The notes beneath the pieces are model-generated. The model was not told the DNA's origin. It saw only the letters and a program-made list of their open reading frames with translations, and did no database searches. The translations under genes and the position numbers were made by a program. A stretch of 64,000 nt of DNA from an uncultured Prevotella sp. (GTDB lineage: Bacteria; Bacteroidota; Bacteroidia; Bacteroidales; Bacteroidaceae), in the NCBI GenBank assembly GCA_902800365.1, contig CADCEF010000009.1, positions 43,837-107,836 on the forward strand. The letters run 5' to 3'. Position 1 is the stretch's first letter. Every line of letters begins with the position of its first letter. This document shows positions 19,012 to 28,463 of the stretch, piece after piece.

Positions 19012-20941
19012 AAAACTCAAGTATCATCGTCTGGCGGGGCTTTAGTTCCTGATTTTTCGATAAGTCAAAATAGCGGTTGGTCAGGATATCCTTGGCCTTG
19101 GCGGTCTTGCCGATGACTTCGGCATAGCGGGTGACATCGAAGGTGGCTGGCTTTGTGGTGCCGTTGAGGACAGTTAAAGCAGTCTTTCCTTTGTACTGGC
19201 GGGCAATGACGTAGATACCATTAAATGGAGTGAACTGTGTCTGCTTACCCTTGATGATAACATTGTTGCCCTGGCGCCAGTGGAGCAGACGAGAGAGCCA
19301 AGAGAACATGGCCTGCTCGGTCTTAGAGCGTCCTTCCTTGGTAAAGCAGTTATGGGTATCGCCAGGGAATCCGCCAGGGAAGTCCTTACGCACGTTGCCG
19401 TCTGTCACTTGCTTGGTGCCGTTCATCAGCACCTCAGTTCCGTAATACAGCTGAGGAATGCGGTTGACCGTGAGCAATAGCGCCAGCGCCTGCTTCAAAG
19501 CGAGGGTATCTTTGCCATTACCCAGGAAGCGGTCGGTATCGTGATTCTCGATGAATGCCATCACACTCGATGGATTGGGATAGAGATAATCGTAAACAAA
19601 CGAGTTGTAGAGGCGGTTAAAGCCATTCCACCAACCATCAGTCTCTTCGTTTTTGGCCTGATTCAGTTTATCGAAGAATGAGAAGTCCATCACAGTCTTG
19701 AGATAGGTATTCTTCTCAGAAAGTTTTGAATCCTTCTGCCAGGCGGCAGTATAGGCGGGCTCTGTAACCCAAGTCTCGCCTACGGTATTGAAGTTAGGAT
19801 ACTCCAAATCAAGTTCCTTAAGCCACTGTGCCATCGCATCGGCATAAGCATAAGGATAGGTGTCCATGCGGATACCATCGATGCCCACGGTCTCAATCCA
19901 CCAGATAGAGTTCTGGATGAGATAACGCATCAGGTGGGGATTATGCTGATTGAGGTCGGGCATGCTTGGAACAAACCATCCCTCTACAGTCTCCTTGAGG
20001 TCAATCTCCGAAGCGTATGGATCAACAACCGGTGTAAGCTTATAGCTTGTCTGCAGATAAGCGCTCTTTGCAGGCTCAGAGCCATCGGAATTAGCTGTAA
20101 AGCCTGTCATAGGATCACGACCGCTCTGCTTCTCTGTAAGCCACTCAGGTGTGTTCAGCCAGTCCTTGCTGGGCATATCGGTAGTCCAAGGATGCTCGAA
20201 ACCACTGTGATTAAAGATCATATCCATCACAATCTTCAGGCCCTTCTTATGAGCCTCATCGCAGAGGCGTTTATAGTCCTCGTTTGAGCCAAAGCGTGGG
20301 TCTACCTTATAATAATTAGTAGTAGCATAGCCATGATAGGTAGAATAGCCGTTCTTTGAGTCGGGTGAATCATTCTCGAGAACAGGTGTGAACCAAAGGG
20401 CTGTAACACCTAACTCCTTGAAATAGTCGAGATGCTCACGGATACCATTCAGGTCGCCACCATGACGCAGACTGGGTTTTGTGCGATCCTCCACATAGTT
20501 GCGCATACCCTTTATCTGCTTGGGATGGTTGGCGCCCTGCGCAAAGCGGTCGGGCATCAGCATATAGAGCACATCGGCATTGGTAAAGCCCATACGCTTG
20601 TCGCCGCTCATCTCGCGCTGCTTGAGCTGATATTGCACTTTTGTCTTACCAAAGTTCAGTGTCATGATGCCTGGCTGTGCACCGCTCAGGTTCATGTAGA
20701 CGAGCAGATAGTTGGGCGAGTCGAGGCGCACCAGACTATCGATAACCACGCCAGGGTAATCGGTTGTAACACTTGCAACATCGCGGATACCTTTTCCGTA
20801 TACCATCAGCTGCACCTGAGGATTCTTCATTCCTACATACCAGTCGGTTGGTTCGATACGGTCAATAACTGTCTTTTTTGCTGCACTCATTGATAAAACG
20901 TTTGCCATAAGAATGGCGGTTACTAATAAGATTCGTTTCAT
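19010..20941 (-). CDS. neopullulanase-like GH13 alpha-glucan hydrolase (SusA-like)
   Basis: Secreted or periplasmic protein of 643 aa from the ATG at 20941 (signal peptide to SMSAA). A longer reading to 20986 is rejected because it covers the -7 box. An N-terminal immunoglobulin-like domain (about 25-110) is followed by the TIM barrel with Asp360 (GIRMD, nucleophile), Glu389 (VGET, acid/base) and Asp468 (ENHD). It resembles neopullulanase/cyclomaltodextrinase enzymes acting on starch oligosaccharides. It has its own promoter and a LacI-type palindrome upstream, so its control is probably separate from the adjoining HTCS. Confidence 0.92.
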   Translation of the reverse strand: MKRILLVTAILMANVLSMSAAKKTVIDRIEPTDWYVGMKNPQVQLMVYGKGIRDVASVTTDYPGVVIDSLVRLDSPNYLLVYMNLSGAQPGIMTLNFGKTKVQYQLKQREMSGDKRMGFTNADVLYMLMPDRFAQGANHPKQIKGMRNYVEDRTKPSLRHGGDLNGIREHLDYFKELGVTALWFTPVLENDSPDSKNGYSTYHGYATTNYYKVDPRFGSNEDYKRLCDEAHKKGLKIVMDMIFNHSGFEHPWTTDMPSKDWLNTPEWLTEKQSGRDPMTGFTANSDGSEPAKSAYLQTSYKLTPVVDPYASEIDLKETVEGWFVPSMPDLNQHNPHLMRYLIQNSIWWIETVGIDGIRMDTYPYAYADAMAQWLKELDLEYPNFNTVGETWVTEPAYTAAWQKDSKLSEKNTYLKTVMDFSFFDKLNQAKNEETDGWWNGFNRLYNSFVYDYLYPNPSSVMAFIENHDTDRFLGNGKDTLALKQALALLLTVNRIPQLYYGTEVLMNGTKQVTDGNVRKDFPGGFPGDTHNCFTKEGRSKTEQAMFSWLSRLLHWRQGNNVIIKGKQTQFTPFNGIYVIARQYKGKTALTVLNGTTKPATFDVTRYAEVIGKTAKAKDILTNRYFDLSKNQELKPRQTMILEF

Positions 20942-20973
20942 TGTTGTTCTTAGTTTATTCGCTGTTTCTGCTG

Positions 20974-20981
20974 CAAAGATA
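20974..20981 (-). promoter_or_regulatory. -7 box (TATCTTTG) of the GH13 gene
   Basis: Exact TAnnTTTG followed by CA on the minus strand, giving a leader of about 25-30 nt. This decides the start at 20941. Confidence 0.8.
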
Positions 20982-21037
20982 GGCATTTTAACGCCACGTT
21001 ATTCACATCAGAAATGAAATCCCGCAGATAACAGCGA

Positions 21038-21049
21038 GCAAACGTTTGC
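21038..21049. promoter_or_regulatory. LacI-family operator-like palindrome GCAAACGTTTGC
   Basis: Perfect 12-bp palindrome with a central CG, 57-75 bp upstream of the GH13 -7 box. A 10/12 copy (TAAAACGTTTGC) lies at 20894-20905 inside the first codons of the GH13 gene, so a looped pair is possible. No LacI gene is in the window. Confidence 0.55.
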
Positions 21050-21055
21050 ACAAAC

Positions 21056-24000
21056 CTATCCCTTATACTCAGTAGGCGTTACACCGAACTGTTTTTTGAA
21101 CACAACTGAGAAGTGGCTCTGGGTACTGAATCCTGTCATGTCGGCAATCTCTGCAACAGTATGCTTGCCGCCCTTCAGCAGTTCGGCCGCACGGTTCAGC
21201 TTATAGGTTCGGAAGAAGCTGCTTGGTGTCTCACCGGTCAAACCCTTAATCTTATAATAGAGTTTTGTACGTGATATATAGAGCATCTTGGTGATACGTG
21301 TAACATCGAGTTCTGAGTTCGACAGTTCCTCCTCCATCAGCTTATACAGTTCCTCCATGAAGTGCTTATCCTGCTCAGACAGGGCATTATCTACGCCTTC
21401 GTCTTCGGTAGTAGTGGCCTTGGCCAGCAACTTACGCACACGGTCTCGGTTCTTAAGCTGCGACTGGATGAGCGCTGAGAGCACAGCGGGCTCGAAAGGT
21501 TTGGTGACATAAGCATCGGCCCCCACATTCAAACCCTCTACCTGATTCTCGGCTGTTATCTTTGCCGTTACAAGGATGACGGGGATATGACTCAGCTGGA
21601 TATCCTGTTTGATCTCCTGACACAGCTGGTAGCCATCCTTACCAGGCATGGCCACATCGCTCAGCACGATGTTCGGTTCCTCGGCACGCATCTCCTCCAG
21701 GGCTGTGTCTGCATCAAGACAGGTTATCAGACGATAGTCGTTTGAGAACAGCAGACGCATGTAGTTGATGATTTCCGTATCATCGTCGACAATAAGGATG
21801 GTAGGACGATTGTCGTCATCATTTGAGAGGTGAGAGGTGAGAGATGAGAGGTGAGGGGCTACCGAAGCTGGAGAATCCACGATGCGGTAGTCGGCTACAC
21901 CGTCGCCTTCCAGTGGGCGGCGTTCTTCTTGGGTATAGGCCTGTTCATTCATTGGGTAGACCAGTGTGAACACGGCACCAGTACCTTCCTGGCGGTTGCC
22001 GGCTGTCAGACTGCCGTGATGCAGCTCTGCCAGACGGCGTGCATAGTACAAGCCGATACCTGTTCCCCAGTTCACAACAGCCTTGGTTTGATTATCCAGC
22101 TGGTAATAGCGTTTAAAGATATTCTCGCACTGCTCTTCAGGTATTCCCTTACCTGTATCTGCAACACTCACCTTTACCTTATTATCTACTACATCCAACT
22201 GCACATCAATCCTACCCCCGCGTGGTGTGAACTTCAGAGCATTCGACAACAGATTGGTTACTATCTTCTCCAGTTTGTCGCCATCAGTCCATGCCATCAG
22301 CTGGTCTTCCATGCCGAATCGGTTCAGTGTCAGTCCTTTTTCCTTGACATTAAACTCGAACGTATCACAGATATCGTTCATCAGTTTCACCACATCTATC
22401 TGCTCCACACTCAGGCGCAGACTGTCGTTCTCCAGCTTATTAAAGTCCATCAACTGGTTCACAAGCTTAAACATGCGCTGGATGCTGCGCTGGGCTATAT
22501 TAAGCAGGCCACGCTCTTCGCCATCAATAGAGTCGCTCTTTGCCAACTGTCCCACAGGACCGGCAATCATCGTCAGTGGTGTACGGAACTCATGGGCGAT
22601 ATTGGCAAAGAAACTCATATTCATCTGGTTGGTACGCAGTTCCTGCTCCTTCTCCATCTGAGCCTGACGGGCAGCACGGCGTGCAGCCACCACACGTTTG
22701 GCATTACGATACAGATACCAGGCCAACAGTGCTCCTAATGCAAGATATATCATCCATGCCCACCAAGAGAACATTGGTGCAGGCTCAACAATCACGCTTA
22801 TCTGGCGCTCATCGCTGGTTGCTTCATCACTGGCACTGTCTGAAGTACGCACTCGGAAGGTATAGTGCCCCGATGGCAGATTGGCATAGCCGGCAGCATG
22901 ACGGCTTCCCGCATCAATCCAGTCACTGTCAAATCCATCGAGCTTATAATAATAATGTACACGCTCGTATTCGCCAAAGTCAAGGGCTGTATAAGAGATA
23001 CTGAAACTGTTCTGACTATGCTCCAGACGGATTTCTCTGCAACTGTCGAGCATGGCCTCTATAGGCCCGTCGGCAGCGGGACGAACCAGTTGGTTGTGAA
23101 TCTTCAGATCACAAAACTTCAGCGGGAGTTTTCGCAGTGTGTCTATCTCGGCAGGGTTGAACATGGTTACACCGTCTGATCCGCCAAACACCAGACTACC
23201 GTTAGGCAGTCGGCACGATGCACGGTCGCAGAACTCATCGCCAGCCAGTCCGTCGGCCTTATACAGTGCCGTGATGCTACCTGTCTTAGCATCCAGTCGG
23301 TTCAGTCCTTTCATGGTGCTTATCCACAGATTGCCTTGCAGGTCTTCCTCGATAGCCCCAACATCCGAACACGACAGTCCAGCGATGCGTTTCATCTGAT
23401 TGGTCTGAAGGTTATAGCACAGCAGACCGTTGCTCACTGTACCTATCCACACGTTGCCGTGCTTATCTTGATGCATGTCGGTAGGGATATACACACTCTT
23501 ACGGATGCATCGCTGCATATCGGGTATTTCCTGCTGACTCAGTTTCCCTGTCTTCGGGTCCATTTTCATTATCTGCTGATAGAATGCCGAAATGAGCATG
23601 GTGCCATCGTTAAGTTTCAGCAGCGATGGGATAAAAGTAAAGTCCACATTGAATGCCTGCTTAGGCTCAGGCTGACTGGCACCTGGACGGAAAGCAACTA
23701 TGTAGGTAGAACTGGTTGAAGCCCATACTGTTCCGTCATCAGTCTGTTCAAAATCCATCGTTGCCCACACAGGCCACTGGCTCAATATGTTCAGTCGGGC
23801 ACCATCGTACTGGCATTTCATCACGATGTTAGTGGTAGACAGCCACAACAGCCCATCGCGATCGCAGAACAGATGGGTAATAGCATTCTTCTTCTCACCA
23901 GCAGGCAGGCCAGCAATGTCTATCCGCTCAGCTTTCTGGGTGGCTGAGTGATACACAAACAGTCCTTTCCTCAGTGTTGATACCCACAGATTCTCTTGTT

Positions 24001-25087
24001 TGTCCATTGCAACAGCAAGAACCGATGAGTTCTCTATCACACGGTTAAGATAGTTGTCGCTGCCGCCGAATTTCTCTTTATAGTAATAATCGGCAAATAT
24101 ACCCTTATCGTATGTGCCTAACCATATATTCTTACGCGAATCCTGGAATATCTTAGTAACGTATGCATCGGGCACAGGCAATGTAAAATTGGCATCGTCC
24201 TGACCACGCAGCGTATGGGTCAGCAGATTCAATTCAAACAGACCGTTGCGCGATGTGCTCAGCAGTATGGTGTTGTTCTCCAGCAGACAAGCAGCCTGTA
24301 GCACACTGCCATGGGCTGTAAGCCTATCCATCATCTCGCTACTCAGTGGGATGGGCTGTTGCGATTTTGTATCAAACAGCAGCAGTGTACCATTACCCGA
24401 TGCCAGTATCAGCCCATTAGGCAACAGTTCAAAGAAGTATAATCCAAGGTGATTATGATCCTTTATTTCCTTTTTGAGTTTAAACGTCTCACCACTATAT
24501 ATCAGCAGATTGTCAGAACCGGCCAACAGGATGTCGTCGGCAGCATCAATAAAACAGTCGCCCCACGACTGATTGGTCATGGTGCGGTTTATCTTAGACA
24601 GAAAAATGTTATGTTGCTCGTCATACTGAAGCAACTCCATCCCATTATATACAAACAAACGTCCTTTTTTATCCATCAACAGTTTCCGGACGTTGCGGTT
24701 ACCCGTCTGCATAGGTACATTTTCAAAGTTGTCATACTTGGTATACCGGCACACACCATTGACAGTGGCCACCCACAAGCGCCCCTTCTTATCACACAAC
24801 AGACTCTGTATCTGATTGTCGGGCAGTCCTAATGAGTCGTATGTACAGAAATATTGGTGATACTCATGTCCGTCGTATCGGTTCAGTCCACGGAACGTAC
24901 CGATCCACAACTGTCCGGCAGCGTCCTCAGCCATACACTGCACACGGGAGTTCGACAATTCCTGAGCCACTACAAGATCATGTTCTTCGTCTTTATCACG
25001 GTTAGCTTTAGGTGTACCCTGATGATGACACGAGATAACCATCATAGCACAAACCACTGAAGCAAAGATTGATAAAAAAGGTTTCAT
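21056..25087 (-). CDS. hybrid two-component system (HTCS) regulator
   Basis: Membrane sensor and transcription factor in one chain, 1343 aa from the ATG at 25087. The reading frame stays open to 25327 but that part is low-complexity and contains the promoter. Order: signal/lipobox-like start (VISCHHQ), about fourteen periplasmic propeller repeats (LWIGTFRGLNRYDG), Y_Y_Y domain, one membrane segment (WWAWMIYLALGALLAWYLY), HisKA with IAHEFRTPL, HATPase (GTGIGLYYARR), receiver (LIVDDD, LSDVAMPGKDG), and AraC-type helix-turn-helix (FSTQSHFSVVFKKQFGVTP). It is divergent from the SusCD-CE1-GH3 operon, its likely target. The linker between kinase and receiver is built from a 7-bp repeat. Confidence 0.96.
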   Translation of the reverse strand: MKPFLSIFASVVCAMMVISCHHQGTPKANRDKDEEHDLVVAQELSNSRVQCMAEDAAGQLWIGTFRGLNRYDGHEYHQYFCTYDSLGLPDNQIQSLLCDKKGRLWVATVNGVCRYTKYDNFENVPMQTGNRNVRKLLMDKKGRLFVYNGMELLQYDEQHNIFLSKINRTMTNQSWGDCFIDAADDILLAGSDNLLIYSGETFKLKKEIKDHNHLGLYFFELLPNGLILASGNGTLLLFDTKSQQPIPLSSEMMDRLTAHGSVLQAACLLENNTILLSTSRNGLFELNLLTHTLRGQDDANFTLPVPDAYVTKIFQDSRKNIWLGTYDKGIFADYYYKEKFGGSDNYLNRVIENSSVLAVAMDKQENLWVSTLRKGLFVYHSATQKAERIDIAGLPAGEKKNAITHLFCDRDGLLWLSTTNIVMKCQYDGARLNILSQWPVWATMDFEQTDDGTVWASTSSTYIVAFRPGASQPEPKQAFNVDFTFIPSLLKLNDGTMLISAFYQQIMKMDPKTGKLSQQEIPDMQRCIRKSVYIPTDMHQDKHGNVWIGTVSNGLLCYNLQTNQMKRIAGLSCSDVGAIEEDLQGNLWISTMKGLNRLDAKTGSITALYKADGLAGDEFCDRASCRLPNGSLVFGGSDGVTMFNPAEIDTLRKLPLKFCDLKIHNQLVRPAADGPIEAMLDSCREIRLEHSQNSFSISYTALDFGEYERVHYYYKLDGFDSDWIDAGSRHAAGYANLPSGHYTFRVRTSDSASDEATSDERQISVIVEPAPMFSWWAWMIYLALGALLAWYLYRNAKRVVAARRAARQAQMEKEQELRTNQMNMSFFANIAHEFRTPLTMIAGPVGQLAKSDSIDGEERGLLNIAQRSIQRMFKLVNQLMDFNKLENDSLRLSVEQIDVVKLMNDICDTFEFNVKEKGLTLNRFGMEDQLMAWTDGDKLEKIVTNLLSNALKFTPRGGRIDVQLDVVDNKVKVSVADTGKGIPEEQCENIFKRYYQLDNQTKAVVNWGTGIGLYYARRLAELHHGSLTAGNRQEGTGAVFTLVYPMNEQAYTQEERRPLEGDGVADYRIVDSPASVAPHLSSLTSHLSNDDDNRPTILIVDDDTEIINYMRLLFSNDYRLITCLDADTALEEMRAEEPNIVLSDVAMPGKDGYQLCQEIKQDIQLSHIPVILVTAKITAENQVEGLNVGADAYVTKPFEPAVLSALIQSQLKNRDRVRKLLAKATTTEDEGVDNALSEQDKHFMEELYKLMEEELSNSELDVTRITKMLYISRTKLYYKIKGLTGETPSSFFRTYKLNRAAELLKGGKHTVAEIADMTGFSTQSHFSVVFKKQFGVTPTEYKG
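21825..21859. repeat. 7-bp tandem array in the HTCS linker
   Basis: Five units GAGAGGT, GAGAGGT, GAGAGAT, GAGAGGT, GAGGGGC. It encodes the HLSSLTSHLS linker between the ATPase and receiver domains. Confidence 0.85.
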
Positions 25088-25114
25088 TTTAGTCAATATT
25101 GTTGTAATTTGCTG

Positions 25115-25122
25115 CAAAGATA
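25115..25122 (-). promoter_or_regulatory. -7 box (TATCTTTG) of the HTCS gene
   Basis: Exact TAnnTTTG plus CA on the minus strand, about 28 bp upstream of the ATG at 25087. Confidence 0.8.
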
Positions 25123-25130
25123 AGAAAAAA

Positions 25131-25194
25131 GTAAAAAAGTAAAGGAGTAAAAAGGTAAAAAAGTAAAAAGTATAAAGGCAAAAAGATAAAAAAT
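25131..25194. repeat. 8-bp tandem array between divergent HTCS and SusC promoters
   Basis: Eight degenerate octamers: GTAAAAAA, GTAAAGGA, GTAAAAAG, GTAAAAAA, GTAAAAAG, then three weaker units. The array occupies the upstream region of both promoters. Confidence 0.8.
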
Positions 25195-25300
25195 GAACGA
25201 ATAAGACAACTTTTAAACAAAATGAAAAACAACCATAACGATTTGAACAAAGCAGAAAAACGAAAAACAGAATAAAAAAACACCTTTTAATAATAAATAA

Positions 25301-25308
25301 TACTTTTG
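25301..25308 (+). promoter_or_regulatory. -7 box (TACTTTTG) of the SusCD-esterase operon
   Basis: Exact TAnnTTTG match followed by CAACCGAAT. It gives a leader of about 50 nt to the SusC ATG at 25368. The extended 13-mer is shared with the promoter at 2655. Confidence 0.75.
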
Positions 25309-25367
25309 CAACCGAATTTGAAACCAAAGTTTATTTCTAACAATTAACTCAAAACAATTAAATCTCA

Positions 25368-28300
25368 ATGAAAAAGAGCAGTATTTTAATGATGTTGATG
25401 GCACTGTTCATGTCAATAACATCTTTCGCCCAAGGAATTAAGGGCACTGTGATCGACGAAAACGGAGAGCCAGTCATTGGCGCCACCGTTGCCGAAAAGA
25501 GTAATCCAAAAAATGCTACCATCACCGACTTTGATGGTAACTTCACGGTTAACGTCAATGCGGGTAAGATTATTCAGATTACCTACATCGGTTACGAGAC
25601 ACAGGAAGCAGCCGCTAAAAACGGCATGACCATCAAACTTAGACCCGACAACAAAGTGCTCGACGAAGTGGTTGTTGTAGGTTACGGTGTACAGAAGAAG
25701 AGTTCTGTTACTGGTGCCATCTCTCAGGTAAAGCCCGAGGATATGGAGAACCGCACCATTGCCAACGCACAACAGGCTTTGCAGGGTAAGACCTCTGGTG
25801 TGCAGATTATCCAGTCGAGTGCAGCCCCTGGTTCTTCACCAACCATACGCGTACGCGGTTATTCCTCTAATTCAAGCTCAGAACCACTGTTCGTTGTCGA
25901 TGGTGTGCGTCTGGGTGATATCAGCGGTATCGACCCAAGCACCATCGCATCAATGGAAATCCTGAAGGATGCTGCCTCTGCCGCTATCTACGGTGCCGAG
26001 GCTGGTAACGGTGTAGTACTTATCACCACTAAGAAAGGTAAGCCCGGACAGGGAAAGATCTCTTACGATTTCATGTTTACCGACGAGAGTCTGGCTCGCA
26101 TCCCAAAGATGCTGAACTCTGAGCAGTATATCCAGTACATGGACGAAGGTAACATCTTTACAAAAGATTACCTGCTTAAGAACTGGGACGGTGTGACCAA
26201 TACAGCCTGGACCGATGTTGCTTTCAATCACGGTCACATGCAGAAGCACGCCCTTTCATTCACTGGTGGTAACGAACGTGGCAACTACTACCTCTCGCTC
26301 GCATACCTTAATAATAATGGTATTGTTAAGGGCGACGCTGATGTGTACAAACGCCTCACAGCTACCATTAACTCTGAATATAAGATTAAGGACTGGTTGA
26401 AGGTAGGAACCACCAACCAGATTGAGAAATACGATGTACGCTCTGTATCTTCAAACAACGAGTACGGATCACTGCTCACATCCATCCTGATGCTTGATCC
26501 TCTTACTCCCGACACATACACAGCCGAGAACCTGCCTTACCAGATGGTAAATGCACAGGCCAACGGCAAACAGTTGCTTCAGGACGAGAATGGAAACTAC
26601 TATGCTGTTTCTAAGTTCTATGCCGGCGAACAGTATCACCCAATGATTATGCGTGACAACGGTCTGTCAAAGAATCAGGGATTCAATATCAACGGTTCTA
26701 TCTATGGTGACTTCACACCTGCAAAGGGACTCACCATCACTTCTCGTTTCGGTTATCGCTTGGCAGGTTCAAACAATAGCAGTACCAGTCTGCCATTCTA
26801 TGGCAACGGAGTACAGAGCCGCGACTTCCTCGACTTCAGCGCAGGTTCTTCTACCTCTATCTACTATCAGTGGGAGAACTTTGCAAACTATATGAAGACC
26901 TTTGGCGGACACACCGTTACAGCCATGGTTGGTATGTCGTTCCAGAAGTCAACAAGCAATAATGTAAATGGCTCACTGACTGCCAATGGCGAAGATGCTC
27001 TGAAGAAGAACGACCCACTGTTCTACTATCTGAACTATGCCAACGCATCGGCTACCAAGGGTGTAAGCGGCGAGACTAACGAGAGCACCAAATACTCATA
27101 CTTCGGTCGTCTCTCTTACGACTTCATGGGCCGTTACCTGCTGCAGGCTTCGCTGCGTGCTGATGCTGCCGACCTGTCGAAGCTCTCTAAGAAAACCCGT
27201 TGGGGTTACTTCCCTGCTGTATCAATAGGTTGGACTCTGAGCGAGGAGAAATTCTTTGCACCTCTCAAGAGCTGGTTCGACAGTCTGAAGTTCCGTGCCA
27301 GCTGGGGCCAGAATGGTAGTCTCTCAGCATTGGGCGGCTATAGCTACAGCACCGACATGGCACTGGGCGGACTCTATCCTTTCTCTTCAGGCATCAACTA
27401 CACACAGGCCGCTGCCCCATCAACCATGGGTAACGACGATCTGAAGTGGGAGACCTCTGAGCAGCTGAACTTCGGTTTCGATGGCATTCTGCTGGGTGGT
27501 CGCATGACCTTCGGGGTCGACTACTTCATTAAGAAGACCAAGGACCTGCTGGTATGGGGTACCACACCTTCACTCATCATCGGCGGCAGCACTTCACCTA
27601 TGAATGCCGGTAACGTAGAAAACAAGGGTTTCGAGTTTGAACTTGGCTGGCGCGACCACATCGGCGATTTCAACTACAGCATCCGTGGTAACCTCTCTAC
27701 CCTGAGCAATAAGGTAACATACATCGATCCATCTATCACGCGTTTGAGCGGTAGCAACTTCCATACTTACACCATTACCTATTTTGAGAAGGGCTATCCT
27801 GTTTACTACTTCCGCGGCTATAAGTTTGCCGGTATCGACAGTGAAACCGGAAATCCTTTGTTCGAGGATCTGGATGACGACGGCAAAGTATCTGATGGCG
27901 ACCTGACCTGCATTGGTGATGCTATCCCCGACTTCACCTATGGTATCACCCTCACAGCTGCCTATAAGGGCATCGACCTGACTGTATTCGGAACAGGTTC
28001 ATACGGCAATCAGATTTTCAACTGTATCAACCGTCCTGACTACGCAGCTTCAAACCGTCTGAAAGAAGTGTTCTACGATAACCGTTGGACTGCTGAGAAC
28101 AAGAACGGTACAGTGCCTCGCGCAGGTGCTAACGATATGGACAAGTACGCTTGCTCAAGCGCCATGGTTTACGATGGCAGCTTCTTCAAAATCAAGCAGA
28201 TTCAGCTGGGATACACCCTGCCCAAGAGCCTGATCAATAAGGTATTCCTGAGCCACGCCCGTATCTACGCTTCACTCGACGACTTCTTTACCTTCTCAAA

Positions 28301-28415
28301 GTATCCAGGCTTCGATCCTGAGGCTGCCACCAACGCTACCTCGGGTATGGGTATCGACAAGGGTGGCTATCCTACCTCAAAGAAGGTTGTACTTGGTCTA
28401 AACATCGAATTCTAA
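25368..28415 (+). CDS. SusC-like TonB-dependent receptor
   Basis: Complete importer of 1015 aa: signal peptide (TSFAQG), carboxypeptidase-regulatory-like domain (IKGTVIDENGEPVIGATV, TITDFDGNF), plug start DEVVVVGYGVQKKSSVTGA, plug (MEILKDAASAAIYGAEAG), barrel, and C-terminal aromatic residue (GLNIEF). First gene of a five-gene plus-strand operon with SusD, two esterases and a GH3 enzyme, divergent from the HTCS. Induction by the HTCS ligand is therefore likely, by analogy with known HTCS loci. The substrate is probably a hemicellulose oligosaccharide (inference from neighbours). Confidence 0.97.
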   Translation: MKKSSILMMLMALFMSITSFAQGIKGTVIDENGEPVIGATVAEKSNPKNATITDFDGNFTVNVNAGKIIQITYIGYETQEAAAKNGMTIKLRPDNKVLDEVVVVGYGVQKKSSVTGAISQVKPEDMENRTIANAQQALQGKTSGVQIIQSSAAPGSSPTIRVRGYSSNSSSEPLFVVDGVRLGDISGIDPSTIASMEILKDAASAAIYGAEAGNGVVLITTKKGKPGQGKISYDFMFTDESLARIPKMLNSEQYIQYMDEGNIFTKDYLLKNWDGVTNTAWTDVAFNHGHMQKHALSFTGGNERGNYYLSLAYLNNNGIVKGDADVYKRLTATINSEYKIKDWLKVGTTNQIEKYDVRSVSSNNEYGSLLTSILMLDPLTPDTYTAENLPYQMVNAQANGKQLLQDENGNYYAVSKFYAGEQYHPMIMRDNGLSKNQGFNINGSIYGDFTPAKGLTITSRFGYRLAGSNNSSTSLPFYGNGVQSRDFLDFSAGSSTSIYYQWENFANYMKTFGGHTVTAMVGMSFQKSTSNNVNGSLTANGEDALKKNDPLFYYLNYANASATKGVSGETNESTKYSYFGRLSYDFMGRYLLQASLRADAADLSKLSKKTRWGYFPAVSIGWTLSEEKFFAPLKSWFDSLKFRASWGQNGSLSALGGYSYSTDMALGGLYPFSSGINYTQAAAPSTMGNDDLKWETSEQLNFGFDGILLGGRMTFGVDYFIKKTKDLLVWGTTPSLIIGGSTSPMNAGNVENKGFEFELGWRDHIGDFNYSIRGNLSTLSNKVTYIDPSITRLSGSNFHTYTITYFEKGYPVYYFRGYKFAGIDSETGNPLFEDLDDDGKVSDGDLTCIGDAIPDFTYGITLTAAYKGIDLTVFGTGSYGNQIFNCINRPDYAASNRLKEVFYDNRWTAENKNGTVPRAGANDMDKYACSSAMVYDGSFFKIKQIQLGYTLPKSLINKVFLSHARIYASLDDFFTFSKYPGFDPEAATNATSGMGIDKGGYPTSKKVVLGLNIEF

Positions 28416-28417
28416 AG

Positions 28418-28449
28418 AAAATGCAAAAGTGCAAAAATGTAAGAATATA
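28418..28449. repeat. 8-bp tandem array in SusC-SusD gap
   Basis: Four octamers AAAATGCA, AAAGTGCA, AAAATGTA, AGAATATA, starting just after the SusC stop codon. Confidence 0.65.
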
Positions 28450-28463
28450 AAAAGAATACAGTT

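Noticed and set aside
20942-20986. Upstream start for the neopullulanase
   Set aside because: It covers the TATCTTTG box; the start at 20941 begins a proper signal peptide.
21851-22738. 295-aa plus-strand frame opposite the HTCS
   Set aside because: It lies opposite the kinase and receiver domains with no promoter or recognisable motif.
25088-25327. N-terminal extension of the HTCS frame
   Set aside because: It is Phe/Leu low-complexity, made of 8-bp repeats, and contains the gene's own -7 box.
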